Below, in pieces: positions 56,056 to 63,482 of a stretch of DNA of 64,000 nucleotides (positions within the stretch are counted from its first letter, which is position 1; every line of letters begins with the position of its first letter). The translations under genes and the position numbers were made by a program. This stretch comes from Amycolatopsis sp. QT-25 (GTDB lineage Bacteria > Actinomycetota > Actinomycetes > Mycobacteriales > Pseudonocardiaceae), in assembly GCF_029369745.1 (NCBI RefSeq), contig NZ_CP120210.1:3038001-3102000 (forward strand), given 5' to 3'. The notes beneath the pieces were generated by a model. That model was given only the letters and a program-made list of their open reading frames with translations, was not told the origin of the DNA and searched no databases.

Positions 56056-56256
56056 ATGGGGAACCCGATCGAGGGACTTCGTCCGGTGGAAGAACTGGTC
56101 GACGGCGGCCCGACGGCCGTGCGGGCCGCGGTACTGCGCAAGGCGACCGAAGCGGTCGTCAGGAACGCCCGCGACGCGACGGATTGCCGGATGCTGCTGG
56201 AGATGCTGGGGCTGCATTCCGAGCCGTCGGCCCGGGCGGGCGAACAGGCCGCTTGA
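56056..56256 (+). CDS. Small hypothetical protein
   Basis: A 66-residue protein beginning MGNPIEGLRPVEELVDGGPT, preceded by a strong AAGGGAAGGTGGAGGTG ribosome-binding site. It is highly charged and helical in the middle (TAVRAAVLRKATEAVVRNARD), with one cysteine. I do not recognise a family. It is the first of two small plus-strand ORFs here (see 56323). Confidence 0.6.
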   Translation: MGNPIEGLRPVEELVDGGPTAVRAAVLRKATEAVVRNARDATDCRMLLEMLGLHSEPSARAGEQAA

Positions 56257-56322
56257 GCCTGCGGGCTCGTGGGTGGTGACGACGGGTCGGCCGTCCCGGT
56301 TTCCGGCGAAGGGAGATCGGCG

Positions 56323-56397
56323 ATGGACGATTCGAGACGTCGAGTGTCCGCGGCCGACGAGCGGAGTGGGAAAGATTCAGGACGTTCGACGGCTTGA
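56323..56397 (+). CDS. Small ORF of 24 codons
   Basis: MDDSRRRVSAADERSGKDSG plus RSTA, starting at ATG 56323 behind AAGGGAGATCGGCG. Its stop codon lies inside a hairpin with 8-bp arms (AAGATTCA at 56372-56379 and TGAATCTT at 56395-56402) followed by CCCCC. The product is entirely polar. It may be a real small protein co-transcribed with the 66-residue gene 66 bp upstream, but it could be chance. Confidence 0.35.
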   Translation: MDDSRRRVSAADERSGKDSGRSTA

Positions 56398-56402
56398 ATC
56401 TT
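56372..56402 (+). terminator. Hairpin terminator
   Basis: Eight-base perfect arms, AAGATTCA (56372-56379) and TGAATCTT (56395-56402), with a 15-nt loop. It follows the small plus-strand genes and stands 60 bp before the stop of the convergent VOC gene. The loop is long and no U-tract follows, so the call is moderate. Confidence 0.45.
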
Positions 56403-56462
56403 CCCCCTTCGCGCGCACCAGCACTCAGCCGAGGCTTCGGGACTCCTGCGCCGTGGCGCTGC

Positions 56463-56822
56463 TCAACGCCGCGGCAGCACACAGAATTCGTTGTCCTCCG
56501 GGTCGGCCATGACCACCCAGGGATCCGATTCGGGGTCCTCGACGATCCTGGCACCGAGTGACACGAGCCGCGCGACCTCGTCGCGTTGGTCGAGTTCGGT
56601 GGGGGCGAGGTCGAGGTGCAGCCGGTTCTTGCCCGACTTTCCCTCAGGGACCGGCTGGAAGAGCAGGCTCGGCACGTCCGGACTCTTCAGTTCGACGTAG
56701 GTCACGCCGTGACCGTCGGTCCACCGTGCGGTTTCGGGATAGCCGAGTGCTTCCTTCCAGAACGCGGCCAGTGCTTCGGCCTCACGACAGTCGACGGCGA
56801 CGGCGAGTATCCGGGTTCGCAT
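56463..56822 (-). CDS. VOC-family (glyoxalase-like) protein
   Basis: A 119-residue vicinal-oxygen-chelate protein with two beta-alpha-beta-beta-beta modules. It opens RTRILAVAVDCREAEALAAFWKEAL, the typical start of the Glyoxalase_6 group, and ends DPWVVMADPEDNEFCVLPR, whose DPEDNEFC pattern includes the conserved glutamate metal ligand. It may bind a metal and a small molecule, or act as a resistance or catabolic enzyme; the substrate is unknown. The ATG is at 56822. Confidence 0.9.
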   Translation of the reverse strand: MRTRILAVAVDCREAEALAAFWKEALGYPETARWTDGHGVTYVELKSPDVPSLLFQPVPEGKSGKNRLHLDLAPTELDQRDEVARLVSLGARIVEDPESDPWVVMADPEDNEFCVLPRR

Positions 56823-56912
56823 GATGCCCACGGTGGCACGGAAGGGTGAGGTTTGCCGGATGCGCGGACGGGCACCCCGCGGGGAACAGATCCACTCGCC
56901 GAAGGGAGCACC

Positions 56913-58106
56913 ATGAAGGCCGTCACCTGGCATGGGAAACGCGATGTCCGGGTGGACACCGTCCCGGATCCGAAGCTGATCGAGCCGACCGACGCGATCG
57001 TGCGTATCACCTCGACCGGTATCTGCGGCTCTGACCTGCACCTTTACGAGGTCCTCGGCGCTTTCATCGACGAAGGCGACATTCTCGGGCACGAGCCGAT
57101 GGGCATCGTCGAAGAGGTCGGCTCCGGGGTGACGAACCTGAAACCCGGCGACCGGGTCGTTGTCCCCTTCAACATCTCCTGCGGGCACTGCTTCATGTGC
57201 GACCGCGGCCTGCAGTCGCAGTGCGAGACCACGCAGGTCACCGACCGCGGCAAGGGCGCGGCACTGCTCGGCTACACCAAGCTCTACGGCCAGGTCCCCG
57301 GTGGCCAGGCCGAATACCTGCGAGTGCCGCAGGCTCACTACGGCCCGATCAAGGTGCCGGACGGCCCGCCGGACGAGCGGTTCGTGTACCTCTCCGACGT
57401 CGTGCCCACCGCTTGGCAGGCCGTCGACTACGCGAACGTCCCCGAAGGCGGCACCGTCGTGGTCTTCGGGCTGGGCCCGATCGGCCAGTTCTGCTGCCGG
57501 ATCGCGAAACACCGGGGTGCGGGCAAGGTGATCGGCATCGATCTGGTGCCCGAACGGCTCGCGAAGGCCGCCGCGTCCGGCATCGTCACCTACGACACGC
57601 GCGAGCACAAGCATCTCGGCGACCTCATCCGGGAGGTCACCGGCGGCCGGGGCGCGGATTCGGTGATCGACGCCGTCGGGATGGAGGCGCACGGTGCCCC
57701 GATCGGGCGGCTGGCGCAGAATCTCGTCGGTCTCTTGCCCGATCCGATCGGCGCGAAGCTCACCGAGAAGGCCGCGATCGACCGGCTCAGCGTGGTGTAC
57801 GCGGCCATCGACTGTGTCCGGCGCGGTGGCACGATCTCGCTGAGCGGGGTCTACGGCGGCATGGTCGACCCGCTGCCGATGATGGAACTGTTCGACAAGC
57901 AGATCACCTTGCGGATGGGGCAGGCCAACGTCCGGCGCTGGCTCGACGACATCATGCCGCTGATCACCGACTCCGCCGACCCGCTCGGTGTCGAAGGCTT
58001 CGCGACGCACAAGCTGCCGCTGGCGCAGGCGCCGCACGCCTACGAGATCTTCCAGAAGAAGCAGGAGGGCGCGGTCAAGATCCTCCTCGAACCGTCGGCG
58101 GCCTGA
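56913..58106 (+). CDS. Zinc alcohol dehydrogenase, glutathione-independent formaldehyde dehydrogenase type
   Basis: A 397-residue zinc-dependent medium-chain dehydrogenase. The catalytic zinc ligands are the cysteine in STGICGSDLHLYE, the histidine in LGHEPMGIVEE and a later residue. The structural-zinc cysteines are in ISCGHCFMCDRGLQSQC. The NAD-binding loop is VVVFGLGPIGQFCCRIAKHRGAGKVIGID. The length and inserted segments (residues 115-150) match the glutathione-independent formaldehyde dehydrogenase group, but a wider alcohol specificity is possible. GAAGGGAGCACC precedes the ATG at 56913. A CBS-domain gene follows 60 bp downstream and may be co-transcribed. Confidence 0.9.
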   Translation: MKAVTWHGKRDVRVDTVPDPKLIEPTDAIVRITSTGICGSDLHLYEVLGAFIDEGDILGHEPMGIVEEVGSGVTNLKPGDRVVVPFNISCGHCFMCDRGLQSQCETTQVTDRGKGAALLGYTKLYGQVPGGQAEYLRVPQAHYGPIKVPDGPPDERFVYLSDVVPTAWQAVDYANVPEGGTVVVFGLGPIGQFCCRIAKHRGAGKVIGIDLVPERLAKAAASGIVTYDTREHKHLGDLIREVTGGRGADSVIDAVGMEAHGAPIGRLAQNLVGLLPDPIGAKLTEKAAIDRLSVVYAAIDCVRRGGTISLSGVYGGMVDPLPMMELFDKQITLRMGQANVRRWLDDIMPLITDSADPLGVEGFATHKLPLAQAPHAYEIFQKKQEGAVKILLEPSAA

Positions 58107-58166
58107 GGTGTCGGCTCTCGGATGGCGGGTATTCGAAGTACGAATCCAGACGAAAGGAGCGAAGGA

Positions 58167-58583
58167 ATGACCACGGCACGAGACATCATGACCGCCGGTG
58201 TGACCTGTGTGTCCGCGTCCGACACCGTGCTCGACGCGGCGAAGAAGATGGCCGCCGAGTCGGTCGGCGCGATGCCGATCTGCGGTGAGGACGGCAAGCT
58301 CGAAGGCATGCTGACCGACCGCGACATCGTGGTGAAGGTGCTCGCCGAAGGCAAGGACCCCAGGGCGTTGCACGCCTCGGAACTCGCCCAGGGCGAGGCG
58401 GTGACGATCGGCGCGGACGACGACGCCGAGAAGATCATGCGCACCATGGCGAACCACCGGGTGCGGCGCCTGCCGGTGATCGACGGCCACCAGCTCGTCG
58501 GCATCGTGGCACAGGCTGACGTGGCGAGGGCGCTGCCCAATCCGGCCAGCGGTGAACTACTGGAAGCGCTGTCCTACGACTGA
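58167..58583 (+). CDS. CBS-domain-pair protein
   Basis: A 138-residue protein made of a tandem CBS pair. Each domain has the typical opening (TARDIMTAGVTCVSASDTVLDAA and ASELAQGEAVTIGADDDAEKIM) and the DRDIVVKVLAEG and GIVAQADVARALP turns. Such proteins bind adenine nucleotides or S-adenosylmethionine and regulate other proteins. GAAAGGAG lies before the ATG. It is the second gene after the dehydrogenase and may monitor energy or redox state with it. Confidence 0.92.
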   Translation: MTTARDIMTAGVTCVSASDTVLDAAKKMAAESVGAMPICGEDGKLEGMLTDRDIVVKVLAEGKDPRALHASELAQGEAVTIGADDDAEKIMRTMANHRVRRLPVIDGHQLVGIVAQADVARALPNPASGELLEALSYD

Positions 58584-58600
58584 CTTGCCATACTCCTTCG

Positions 58601-59119
58601 GTGGCGTTCTTCGGCATCGAAGGCTATTCCCCCGTGTGGCTCTCCGGACTCGAGACGATCCGGAGAGCGCACGGGGATCGTTTGCGCGCGTTGGTGGGCG
58701 GACGACTCCAGCGCGTCCACCTCACTTGGTTCGTCGAGTACGCCGAGTGGCTTTCGGACGCGCCCGTGATAGTGGACTTCGGTGCCGAACGGCTCGAGAT
58801 CACGCACTGGAAATTCGACGAGCTTTCCCTGACCTGGAACACGATCGACCCGTACGGCAAGCCGGCCTGGGACTGGGGTGACCCGGCCGAGCCCAGCCCG
58901 CTCCGGTGGCGGCAGGACGTCTGCCCGGAACTGTCCGCTTTGGAGGGGCAGGTGCTCCAGGACGTCGAACTCCTGCGATCCGTGAGCCCGGACATGGCCG
59001 AGGGCATGGTGGCGCTCGGTTTCGTCTTCCCGCGGGGCCGCTTCACCGTCTTCAACGCGCTCGACGAGAACGGCATCGAGTTCGTCGAGCCGGACTCCTC
59101 CTGGCGAAGGCACTCCTGA
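58601..59119 (+). CDS. Hypothetical protein
   Basis: A 172-residue soluble protein with a GTG start at 58601, 17 bp after the CBS gene. It opens MAFFGIEGYSPVWLSGLETI and contains HLTWFVEYAEWLSDAPVIVDFG, WDWGDPAEPSPLRWRQDVCPEL and GRFTVFNALDENGIEFVEPD. The pattern suggests a compact alpha/beta domain of a type found in some actinobacterial antitoxin or immunity-like proteins, but I cannot name a family. Position and spacing suggest co-transcription with the two genes upstream. Confidence 0.7.
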   Translation: MAFFGIEGYSPVWLSGLETIRRAHGDRLRALVGGRLQRVHLTWFVEYAEWLSDAPVIVDFGAERLEITHWKFDELSLTWNTIDPYGKPAWDWGDPAEPSPLRWRQDVCPELSALEGQVLQDVELLRSVSPDMAEGMVALGFVFPRGRFTVFNALDENGIEFVEPDSSWRRHS

Positions 59120-59246
59120 CGGGGGCATTCCCGCCGCACAGTGGCGTTCCCGACACCCCGCACGCGGTCGAAGCATGGGCGGACCTGATCGACTCTGTGC
59201 CAAGGTGAAAACCGGAACAACCCAAGAGCCCAGGTGGTGACCCCGG

Positions 59247-60251
59247 ATGGCACTGAAGATCGGTTACAAGGCGTCGGCCGAGCAATTCGGCCCGCGCGAC
59301 CTCGTCGAGTACTCCGTACTCGCCGAGCAGGTCGGGCTGGACAGCGTGATGGTCAGCGACCATTTCCAGCCCTGGCGGCACCAGGGCGGGCACGCGCCGT
59401 TCTCGTTCGCGTGGATGGCGGCGGTCGGCGAGCGCACCGAGCGGGTCGTGCTCGGCACCAGTGTGCTGACGGCGACCTTCCGCTACAACCCGGCCGTGGT
59501 GGCGCAGGCGTTCGGCACCCTCGGCAGCCTGTATCCGGGCCGCGTCCTGCTGGGAGTCGGCAGCGGCGAGGCCCTCAACGAGGTCGCGGTCGCCCGCATC
59601 GAGTGGCCCGCCTTCAAGGAGCGGTTCGCGCGGCTGCGCGAGGCGATCGAGCTGATGCGCAAACTGTGGACGGAGGAGCGCGTCACGTTCGAGGGCGAGT
59701 ACTTCCAGACCACCGACGCCACCGTCTACGACCGTCCCGACGGCGGCGTGCCGATCTACATCGCGGCCGGCGGCCCGGTCATGGCGAAGTACGTCGGCAA
59801 GCAGGGTGACGGCTTCATCTGCACCAGCGGCAAGGGGATGGAGCTGTACACCGAGAAGCTGCTGCCCGCGGTCGCGGAAGGCGCGGAGCAGGTCGGCCGC
59901 GGCACCGGCGACATCGACAAGATGATCGAGATCAAGCTGTCCTATGACCCGGATCCGGCGCAGGCGCTGGAGAACACCCGGTTCTGGGCGCCGCTCTCGC
60001 TGACACCCGAGCAGAAGGCGGGCATCGAAGACCCGGCCGAGATGGAGAAGGCCGCGGACGCGCTGCCGATCGAGCAGGTCGCCCGCCGCTGGATCGTCGC
60101 CTCCGAACCCGCCGACGCCGTCGAGCAGATCAAGCCCTACGTCGAGGCGGGCTTCGACCACCTCGTCTTCCACGGCCCCGGCCACGATCAGGAGCGGTTC
60201 CTGCGCTCGTTCTCCGAGCAGGTCGTCCCGGGTCTCCGCGAACTCGGCTGA
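59247..60251 (+). CDS. fgd: F420-dependent glucose-6-phosphate dehydrogenase
   Basis: A 334-residue F420-dependent glucose-6-phosphate dehydrogenase that reduces F420 for other F420 enzymes. It opens [21 protein letters not shown], and carries [36 protein letters not shown] and [18 protein letters not shown], all characteristic of Fgd1. The glucose-6-phosphate and F420 contact residues (for example His in SDHFQPW and Glu in SGEALNE) are present. Its presence shows the host uses coenzyme F420. A 14-bp-arm hairpin terminator follows at 60260. Confidence 0.94.
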   Translation: MALKIGYKASAEQFGPRDLVEYSVLAEQVGLDSVMVSDHFQPWRHQGGHAPFSFAWMAAVGERTERVVLGTSVLTATFRYNPAVVAQAFGTLGSLYPGRVLLGVGSGEALNEVAVARIEWPAFKERFARLREAIELMRKLWTEERVTFEGEYFQTTDATVYDRPDGGVPIYIAAGGPVMAKYVGKQGDGFICTSGKGMELYTEKLLPAVAEGAEQVGRGTGDIDKMIEIKLSYDPDPAQALENTRFWAPLSLTPEQKAGIEDPAEMEKAADALPIEQVARRWIVASEPADAVEQIKPYVEAGFDHLVFHGPGHDQERFLRSFSEQVVPGLRELG

Positions 60252-60567
60252 CCCGGCGCGGGTGGTGGCACCGCGCGACGGTGCCACCACCCGGCTCCAG
60301 GGTGGCGGGACCTTGGCGGCCGCTCCCGCCCCCCGCCGGTTTTCCTTGGCCTTTTCCTCGGCGACGTCCTCGGGATTGGCCGCGGTCACGAAGCACTTCG
60401 GGGTCACCTAGGAGCTGTGAACATCCTTTGCGGCGGCGCGGGCCGGTGTGGGACGACTACGAGGGCGAGACCTTGCGGGAAGGCATCTGCGAACCAGGCC
60501 AGGTGTGGCTGCGCGACGACCACCCTGGCGCTGCGTGCCGCCGCGTTCGCGGGCGGCACGCCGGTGA
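60252..60567. other. Intergenic region after fgd
   Basis: The region holds the fgd terminator (60260-60292). From about 60435 to 60520 a plus-strand frame has a protein-like stretch (RRGPVWDDYEGETLREGIC, then EPGQVWLRDDHPG) with no start codon or intact end; it may be a gene relic. I see no complete gene. Confidence 0.45.
60260..60292 (+). terminator. Hairpin terminator of fgd
   Basis: Perfect 14-nt arms (60260-60273 GGGTGGTGGCACCG, and 60279-60292) with the loop CGCGA, starting 9 bp after the fgd stop codon. It is a strong intrinsic-terminator-like hairpin without a clear U-tract. Confidence 0.8.
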
Positions 60568-60981
60568 TCAGGACTCGGTGACGAGTTTGCCGATCTCCTG
60601 GTCGAAGTCGAACCATTCCGGCTCGGAGCCCGCGGGCACGGCGTCGTAGGTGCGGTCGAGGAACTCGGCCAGTTCCTGTGCCTGAGCTTCGAGGACCGCA
60701 CAGCCGTCAGGCGCGCTGAGGGCGAAAATCACGATCGAGGTGTCGTCGGCCGGGCTGATGATCACGTCGCCTTCGCCCGATGGGGTGAGGAGCCCGTCCG
60801 CGAGCAGGTCACGGCCGAACATCCACCGGACCGTCCCTCCGCCCGAGTGGTAGGCCACCACGACGGCGTAGGGATCCTCCGGGTCGTATTCGAGATCGGC
60901 CTGGACCGGCAGCGGGTCCGCACCGAAAGTGCGCAGGCCGAAGACGATCGTCCCCCGGATGAGGTCATTTTCCTTGTCCAA
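60568..60981 (-). CDS. SsgA-like sporulation and cell-division protein
   Basis: A 137-residue SsgA/SsgB-type protein, which in streptomycetes helps place and activate the division ring in sporulating hyphae. Key features are the beta-rich N terminus (VQADLEYDPEDPYAVVVAYH), WMFGRDLLADGLLTPSGEGDV (the family core) and the acidic tail. The likely start is a TTG at 60981 (MDKENDLIRGTIVF) with AAGGGG upstream on the minus strand. Several SsgA-like proteins usually occur per genome, so the exact paralogue cannot be given. Confidence 0.88.
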   Translation of the reverse strand: MDKENDLIRGTIVFGLRTFGADPLPVQADLEYDPEDPYAVVVAYHSGGGTVRWMFGRDLLADGLLTPSGEGDVIISPADDTSIVIFALSAPDGCAVLEAQAQELAEFLDRTYDAVPAGSEPEWFDFDQEIGKLVTES

Positions 60982-61345
60982 CGCTTCAGCCCCTTACGTT
61001 CGGTTGCTGTTGATCTTCAGCTATTGATAACCCAATGTGAAGCCTTTTCGTGACCCGAGTTGACAAGGTTCACACGTTCGGCTGAGAGCTGCGTCTCAAG
61101 TGCTCACGGACGGTTCCTGCCGGGCACTCGGGGTGAGCGAGTGTGGAATGGCGATCATTCGTGCACAAGAAAGAGATCCGCACGTGCATATTCCGGTGAA
61201 GGAAAATAGCCAACCGTTCGGCGGAGTGCATCGTTATTTGTTCTGGCTAACCTCATTGTACGTCGTTCGCGTATTCCAGGAGATCGGCGTGACTCCGTCC
61301 TGGACCTCGACGAGCTTGGTCGTTGTGGATCGGGAGGAAGCGACA
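60982..61345. other. AT-richer intergenic region
   Basis: About 360 bp between the SsgA-like gene (minus strand) and the micro-ORF at 61346. Its composition is noticeably less GC-rich than its neighbours. A TTGACA at 61060-61065 could be a -35 element, but I see no good -10 at the right distance. It should contain promoters for both directions. An open plus-strand frame from 61100 gives an unlikely protein. Confidence 0.45.
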
Positions 61346-61402
61346 ATGGGCGCACGAGTGACCATCGCCATTCCGGTACGCGAGCCAGGAGCGTCGCCGT
61401 GA
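61346..61402 (+). CDS. 18-codon ORF coupled to the TPR gene
   Basis: MGARVTIAIPVREPGASP, starting at ATG 61346 behind GGGAGGAAGCGACA. Its TGA overlaps the GTG start of the TPR gene by 4 bp (GTGA at 61399-61402), the usual signature of translational coupling. It may be a short regulatory peptide or a leader for the downstream gene. The sequence has no recognisable domain. Confidence 0.45.
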   Translation: MGARVTIAIPVREPGASP

Positions 61403-62340
61403 CCGACCGGCTGCCGCTGCGCGTCGGGCAATCCGACATCGACCGGCTGGAGGGCGTCATCGCCGCGCTCCGGGCGCGCGACTATCGGGAAGGCGGCGGG
61501 TCCTGCCGGGACCTGCTGCGGGTGCTCGAGCCCTACGGCGCGGCGCTGCGCCGGGGAATGATGTCCGAAGCGCTGGCCCGGCGCCTGGCCGGAGTGGTGG
61601 CGGATCTGCACAATCTGCGGGGGTGGACGGAATTCGACTCCGGCCGCCCTGTCCGGGCGGAACGGCACTTCCGGCGCGCGCTCGAACTCGCGGCGGAGGC
61701 GGGCAACGACGACCTCGTCGCCAACGTCCGATACCGGATCGGCCGGATGTACCTGCATCACCGCACTCCGGTGGAGGCGCTCGAGCAGTTCGGGCAGGGG
61801 CAGGTGGCGGCGCGCCGGGCGGGAAGGACGCTGTCGCAGGCGATCCTGTCGGCGAATGAGGCTTGGGCCTACGCGCTGCTCGGTGATGTGCGCGCGGCGC
61901 TGGACAAGCTTTCCCTTGCCCCGGAACAGTTCGCGGATTCCGTCGGTGACGTGAGCCCGTCGTGGTCCGCCTTCTTCACGGCCAACGACCTCGCCGCGAT
62001 GATCGGCACCGTGCGCACCGAACTCGCCAGGCTCGTCGACGTCCGGCACAGCCGGGAGGCCATTCCCGCGCTCACCGAGGCCATCGACGGCTACGGCCCG
62101 GACATGGTGCGCAGCCGGTCGCTGACGATGATCTGGCTCGCGGTCGATCACGCGCTGGAAGGCGACCTCGACCGGGCGGCGGCGGTCGGCCTCGCCGCGA
62201 TGGAGATCGCGGGCCGAATCCGTTCCGCTCGTACGCGGGACCGTTTGCGGCCGCTGTCGGAAAGTGTGCGCAGACGGGTGGGCGATATCAATGCGCGAGA
62301 TCTTCTTGACCGGATCGCCACATTTCGGGCCGGCGCCTGA
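61399..62340 (+). CDS. TPR-repeat protein
   Basis: A 313-residue all-helical protein with TPR-like repeats, for example LHNLRGWTEFDSGRPVRAERHFRRALELAAEAG and YRIGRMYLHHRTPVEALEQFGQGQVAARRAG. It has no DNA-binding domain of its own at the N terminus, unlike the long XRE/NB-ARC regulators, and may be a partner or peptide-binding protein. The GTG at 61399 is preceded by AGGAG. Function is unknown; the coupled 18-codon ORF directly upstream is unusual. Confidence 0.72.
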   Translation: MTDRLPLRVGQSDIDRLEGVIAALRARDYREGGGSCRDLLRVLEPYGAALRRGMMSEALARRLAGVVADLHNLRGWTEFDSGRPVRAERHFRRALELAAEAGNDDLVANVRYRIGRMYLHHRTPVEALEQFGQGQVAARRAGRTLSQAILSANEAWAYALLGDVRAALDKLSLAPEQFADSVGDVSPSWSAFFTANDLAAMIGTVRTELARLVDVRHSREAIPALTEAIDGYGPDMVRSRSLTMIWLAVDHALEGDLDRAAAVGLAAMEIAGRIRSARTRDRLRPLSESVRRRVGDINARDLLDRIATFRAGA

Positions 62341-62400
62341 GCACCGCAGAATGGGTGGAGGAATGACCGGATCAATTTCGCCGGGCGTAGGCTCGCGGAC

Positions 62401-62916
62401 ATGAAACGGACTTCGTTCGCGCAGTGGCCGTGTTCGATCGCGCGCACCATGGACCTGCTCGGCGACTGGTGGACGCCGCTGGTCCTGCGGGAGGCGTTTT
62501 ACGGGATCCGCCGGTTCGACGAGTTCCAGCAGGAACTCGGTATCGCGCGGAACACCCTCGCCGACCGCCTGCGCCGCCTGGTCGGGGAGGGGCTGCTGGA
62601 GAAGCGCGCGTACCAGGCCGACCCGGTCCGTTACGACTACGTGCTCACCGAGAAGGGCGCGGATTTCTACGGTGTGCTCGCCGCCATGTCGCGCTGGGGC
62701 GACCGCTGGCTCGCCGAGGGGGCCGGGCCGCCCGTCGTCCTCCACCACGAGACCTGTGGGCGCGATACGCACGCCGAGGTCGTCTGCGCGCACTGCGCCG
62801 CGCCGCTCACCGCCGAGAACACGCGGGCGCGGCTCGGGCCCGGCTACCCGCCGAGGCTCGCGAACCGGCCTGACGCGGTGCGCCGCTTCGCCACGCAGGA
62901 AGGTTTGACAACGTAA
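62401..62916 (+). CDS. HxlR-family transcriptional regulator
   Basis: A 171-residue winged-helix regulator of the HxlR type. The start MKRTSFAQWPCSIARTMDLLGDWWTPLVLREAF is characteristic, with the redox-sensitive cysteine at residue 11. The helix-turn-helix (NTLADRLRRLVGEGLLEKRAYQADP) and the C-terminal CAHCAAPL zinc-ribbon-like segment follow. It probably controls the SRPBCC and LLM genes just downstream. Confidence 0.93.
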   Translation: MKRTSFAQWPCSIARTMDLLGDWWTPLVLREAFYGIRRFDEFQQELGIARNTLADRLRRLVGEGLLEKRAYQADPVRYDYVLTEKGADFYGVLAAMSRWGDRWLAEGAGPPVVLHHETCGRDTHAEVVCAHCAAPLTAENTRARLGPGYPPRLANRPDAVRRFATQEGLTT

Positions 62917-62963
62917 GTCCATTTACGCAACTATCGAGGTCGCGAGCAGGGGAGGCGACCACG

Positions 62964-63482
62964 ATGGAGTGGACCGGCGCCAAGTACGCCGACAAGCCGA
63001 CGGTCGGGGCAGGGGTCTGGGTCGACGCCGAGCCGGAGCGGGTCTGGTCGATCGTCTCGAACGTGCGGCTGATGCCGGAGATGAGCCAGGAGGTCCGCTC
63101 GGTCGAATGGTGCGACGGCGCGGCCGGTGAAGCCGCGATCGGCAGGCGGTTCGTCGGCCGCAGCGAGCACGCCTCGTTCGGCGAATGGGAGACGACCTCG
63201 TACGTCGTCGAATGCGAAGCGCCGCGTGTCTTCGCCTGGGCGGTGCAGGACCCCGAGACGCCGACCGCCGTGTGGCGCTTCACGCTGGAACCCGAGAACG
63301 GGGGCACCCGGCTCCGGCAGTGGATGCAGATGGGACCGGGGCGGTCGGGTCTCTCGCTGGCCATCGACCAGATGCCGGACAAAGAGCAGAAAATTGTCTT
63401 CGTGCGGCTGCGCGAATTCGAGACCGCGATGACCGGGACCCTCGCCGCGATCAAGGAGCGGGCAGAGGCCGGCGGCGCCTGA
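62964..63482 (+). CDS. SRPBCC-family (START-like) protein
   Basis: A 172-residue polyketide-cyclase/START-fold protein that binds a hydrophobic ligand in its cavity. The pattern GVWVDAEPERVWSIVSNVRLMPEMSQEV is the typical opening, and the C-terminal helix is EFETAMTGTLAAIKERAEA. Its ATG at 62964 lies 47 bp after the HxlR gene; its stop overlaps the start of the next gene by one base (TGATG), so the two are translationally coupled. Its ligand is unknown. Confidence 0.9.
   Translation: MEWTGAKYADKPTVGAGVWVDAEPERVWSIVSNVRLMPEMSQEVRSVEWCDGAAGEAAIGRRFVGRSEHASFGEWETTSYVVECEAPRVFAWAVQDPETPTAVWRFTLEPENGGTRLRQWMQMGPGRSGLSLAIDQMPDKEQKIVFVRLREFETAMTGTLAAIKERAEAGGA

Noticed and set aside
60408..60701. 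Minus-strand frames overlapping the SsgA-like gene
   Set aside because: They are shadows of the SsgA-like gene with no start context and poor protein character.
61100..61402. 100-codon plus-strand frame upstream of the TPR gene
   Set aside because: Most of it lies in AT-rich DNA with no ribosome-binding site; only its last 18 codons have a start with a good site, and those are listed separately.
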